Shown here piece by piece: positions 62,140 through 64,000 of a stretch of 64,000 nucleotides of DNA (the stretch's first letter is position 1; the number at the start of each line of letters is the position of its first letter). Location of the stretch: the NCBI GenBank assembly GCA_021372295.1, contig JAJFUS010000023.1:26147-90146 (forward strand), read 5' to 3'. Origin of the DNA: a bacterium (GTDB taxonomy: Bacteria; Armatimonadota; UBA5829). Made by a program: the position numbers and the translations under genes. A model generated the notes under the pieces. That model saw nothing but the letters and a program-made list of their open reading frames with translations, had not been told where the DNA came from and searched no databases.

Positions 62140-63912
62140 CTACTTCACTGTCACCTTTTCCGCGTCGTCAGGCGCGACATCCGTCGGCCAGATCGACTTC
62201 GGAGTATACTTGGTGTGAAGCAGCTTGTGACTCATATGACCCAACGGCTCGCCCAGGAACTCTTCGTATAGTGCCGTAACCGCAGGGTTCTGATGCGATT
62301 TTCGCACAGGAAGACCTTCGTCCTCGCGATAGATCGCCTCCATGCGCTTTTGCCTGATCTCATCGGTTGTCGGGATAGGCTGGCCACCGCCGCCAATGCA
62401 GCCGCCGGGACAGCACATAATCTCGATGAAGTGATAATCGGCCTTGCCCTCCATTATAAGATCCATCAGCTTACGCGCGTTAGAGAGGCCGCTCGCGACA
62501 GCCACTTTAACGTCCAGATCGCCGACTTTGACAGTCGCTTCCTTTATGCCCGTCAGGCCCCGCACGCCGGTGAAGTTGACGTCCTTAAGCTCATCGCCCG
62601 TGACCACTTCGTAGACCGTCCGCAGAGCGGCTTCCATAACACCGCCGGTGGCTCCGAAGATGACCGCCGCGCCCGTGGAAATTCCCAGAGGCTCGTCGAA
62701 GCTCTCATCGGGCAGGTTCGGAAAATCGACGCCCATCTCGCGCATCATCTGAGCGGCCTCGCGAGTCGTCAGGACCGCGTCCACGTCGGGAATATCGTCC
62801 ACGCTGCACATTTCGGTTCGTCCTGCCTCCAGCTTCTTCGCGGTGCACGGCATGATCGAAACGCAGTACATGTTCTCAGGTTCGACGCCGATCTTGTCAG
62901 CATAATAGGTCTTTGCGAGCGCGCCGAACATCTGCTGCGGGCTCTTGCAGCTACTCAGATGCGGCAGAAGTTCGGGATAAAAGTGTTCGATGAAGTTGAT
63001 CCAACCCGGCGAGCACGACGTTATCATCGGCAGAGTTCCGCCGGTTTTAAGTCTCTGAAGAAGCTCATTGCCCTCTTCGAGGATCGTGAGGTCGGCTGTA
63101 AAGTCTGTGTCGAAGACTTTGTCGAACCCGAGCCGCCGTAGACCCGCGACCATTTTCTTGGTCACGAGACTTCCGGCGGGCATGCCGAACTCCTCACCGA
63201 TTGCGGCGCGCACGGCAGGAGCAGTCTGCACCACAACGAACTTGTCGGGATCGTTGATCGCAACCCAAACACGCTCGATGTGGCTCTTCTCACGCAGCGC
63301 GCCCACCGGACAGGCCGTTATGCACTGCCCGCATGCAACGCACGCGACTTCACCCAGGTTTTTCTTCGCGGCTGGAGCGATCACGGTGTCGAACCCGCGA
63401 TCCACCGGGAAGAGCTGCCCGACGCTCTGCACGTCGCGACAAACAGTCACGCACCTGCGGCAGAGTATGCATTTCGACGAATCGCGCACTATGCTCGGCG
63501 AGGTGGTATCGACCAGTGTCGGAGGCATCTCGCCCGCGAACCGATTCTCCTGTATACCCAGGCGCTTCGCGAGAGCCTGGAGCTCGCAGTTAAGGCTTCG
63601 CACGCACGTCAGGCACTCCTGCCTGTGCGCCGAAAGCATTAGTTCGACCACTGTCTTACGGGCGTCATGCACGCGCTTCGTGTTGGTCTTGACGACCATG
63701 CCGTCGGTAACCGGAAACGCGCAGCTTGCCTGCAGACCCCGGCCGCCTTCGACCTCAACCAGGCACACCCGACATGCTCCAAGCGCTTTATGGCCGTCCA
63801 TGTGGCACAGGGTCGGCACGTAAATCCCGGCTGCTCTTGCTGCATCGAGAGCCGTGCTACCCTTTGGGACTTCAACTTGTATGTTATCAACAGTTACTTT
63901 GATGTTTTCCAT
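62140..63912 (-). CDS. hndD: NAD-dependent [FeFe] hydrogenase catalytic subunit, copy 2
   Basis: A 590-residue paralog of copy 1 with the same order: N-terminal [2Fe-2S] CHMDGHKALGACRVC, His-Cys3 HRQECLTCVRSLNCELQ, [4Fe-4S] CILCRRCVTVCR and CVACGQCITACP, H-cluster L1 TSCSPGW, L2 MPCTAKK, L3 EIMCCPGGCIGGGGQP. AGAGGA five bases before ATG 63912. It is first of the genes after a GltD-like flavoprotein and not next to its own hndA or hndC, so it may use the shared HndAC or a different partner such as the GltD-like protein. Confidence 0.95.
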   Translation of the reverse strand: MENIKVTVDNIQVEVPKGSTALDAARAAGIYVPTLCHMDGHKALGACRVCLVEVEGGRGLQASCAFPVTDGMVVKTNTKRVHDARKTVVELMLSAHRQECLTCVRSLNCELQALAKRLGIQENRFAGEMPPTLVDTTSPSIVRDSSKCILCRRCVTVCRDVQSVGQLFPVDRGFDTVIAPAAKKNLGEVACVACGQCITACPVGALREKSHIERVWVAINDPDKFVVVQTAPAVRAAIGEEFGMPAGSLVTKKMVAGLRRLGFDKVFDTDFTADLTILEEGNELLQRLKTGGTLPMITSCSPGWINFIEHFYPELLPHLSSCKSPQQMFGALAKTYYADKIGVEPENMYCVSIMPCTAKKLEAGRTEMCSVDDIPDVDAVLTTREAAQMMREMGVDFPNLPDESFDEPLGISTGAAVIFGATGGVMEAALRTVYEVVTGDELKDVNFTGVRGLTGIKEATVKVGDLDVKVAVASGLSNARKLMDLIMEGKADYHFIEIMCCPGGCIGGGGQPIPTTDEIRQKRMEAIYREDEGLPVRKSHQNPAVTALYEEFLGEPLGHMSHKLLHTKYTPKSIWPTDVAPDDAEKVTVK

Positions 63913-63960
63913 AGGTTTCCTCTCGTCGGAAAGTCTTCGCGTCTACGAGTCGGCGCGGCG

Positions 63961-64000
63961 CTACGTCCCGGCATCGCACCTCAAGCATCTGGCGGCTTCG
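63961..64000 (-). CDS. C-terminal end of a GltD-like NAD(P)/FAD oxidoreductase (partial)
   Basis: Only the last 12 codons are in the window. They read EAARCLRCDAGT and then TAG; EAxRCLRCD is a typical C-terminal motif of GltD/NADPH-glutamate-synthase-type FAD oxidoreductases that often accompany NADH-dependent hydrogenases. It is followed by hndD2 with a 48-base spacer. The identity rests on this short tail and needs the rest of the gene. Confidence 0.45.
   Translation of the reverse strand, partial: EAARCLRCDAGT

Overview
The window reads as a contiguous piece of the chromosome of an anaerobic or facultatively anaerobic bacterium with moderate to high GC. Evidence for anaerobic life is a single-chain pyruvate:ferredoxin oxidoreductase, two [FeFe] hydrogenase catalytic subunits with NuoE/NuoF-like partners, a full Flx-Hdr (flavin oxidoreductase/heterodisulfide reductase) gene set and a proton-pumping pyrophosphatase. 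Hopanoid-type squalene genes (hpnCDE), PilT ATPases and large secreted proteins suggest a free-living, probably diderm lineage. Codon use, the mix of a GH106-like glycosidase with secreted beta-helix proteins, and the isolated gene order fit a deep-branching phylum such as Armatimonadota, but that placement is a guess. No phage, insertion sequence, CRISPR array or rRNA gene was found; there is one tRNA.

Layout. 1-4830: dxs (cut by the window edge) is divergent from hpnC-hpnD-hpnE, joining isoprenoid precursor supply to squalene synthesis. 4881-7686: an exported M48 metalloprotease and rsgA. 7967-12275: recR followed by the pyruvate:ferredoxin oxidoreductase gene. 12526-19953: a large secreted beta-helix protein, a GH106-like glycoside hydrolase and recO. 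19913-23476: dipeptide epimerase, histidine kinase, MarC-type membrane protein and a BON-domain protein. 23647-26109: membrane pyrophosphatase with a perfect consensus promoter. 26309-31214: three PilT-family ATPases, an exported protein of unknown function, tRNA-Ala(GGC) and an S1-domain protein; a tandem array of hairpins separates the pilT copies. 31439-35435: DUF697-like protein, hemL, a methyltransferase and a lyxose-isomerase-like cupin. 35635-41279: a nitrogen-sensing block amt-amt-glnK-glnD. 41276-45819: a three-GAF PP2C phosphatase, an MFS transporter and a small exported protein.

45868-64000 is a redox block, all on the minus strand. hdrC-hdrB-hdrA-flxD-flxC-flxB-flxA encodes a predicted NAD(P)H-linked electron-bifurcating complex. 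It is interrupted by three small membrane or exported protein genes and by a HicAB toxin-antitoxin cassette plus an unknown gene. Upstream lie an HNH endonuclease gene preceded by a promoter-leader-terminator unit (candidate regulatory or stand-alone RNA), then hndD1-hndC-hndA, a membrane glycosyltransferase, a VOC protein, a second hndD and the last codons of a GltD-like flavoprotein. The hndC product lacks the N-terminal [2Fe-2S] cysteines and the C-terminal ferredoxin domain of its family, which bears on whether the hydrogenase bifurcates.

Physiologically, pyruvate oxidation would give reduced ferredoxin, the hydrogenases and the Flx-Hdr complex would exchange electrons between NADH, ferredoxin, H2 and a disulfide-type acceptor, and the pyrophosphatase would recover energy as ion motive force. 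The most interesting unexplained elements are the 56.0-56.2 kb RNA locus, the stripped HndC, the hairpin array at 28.5-28.8 kb, the duplicated amt leaders, and the probable ATT start codon of hpnE.
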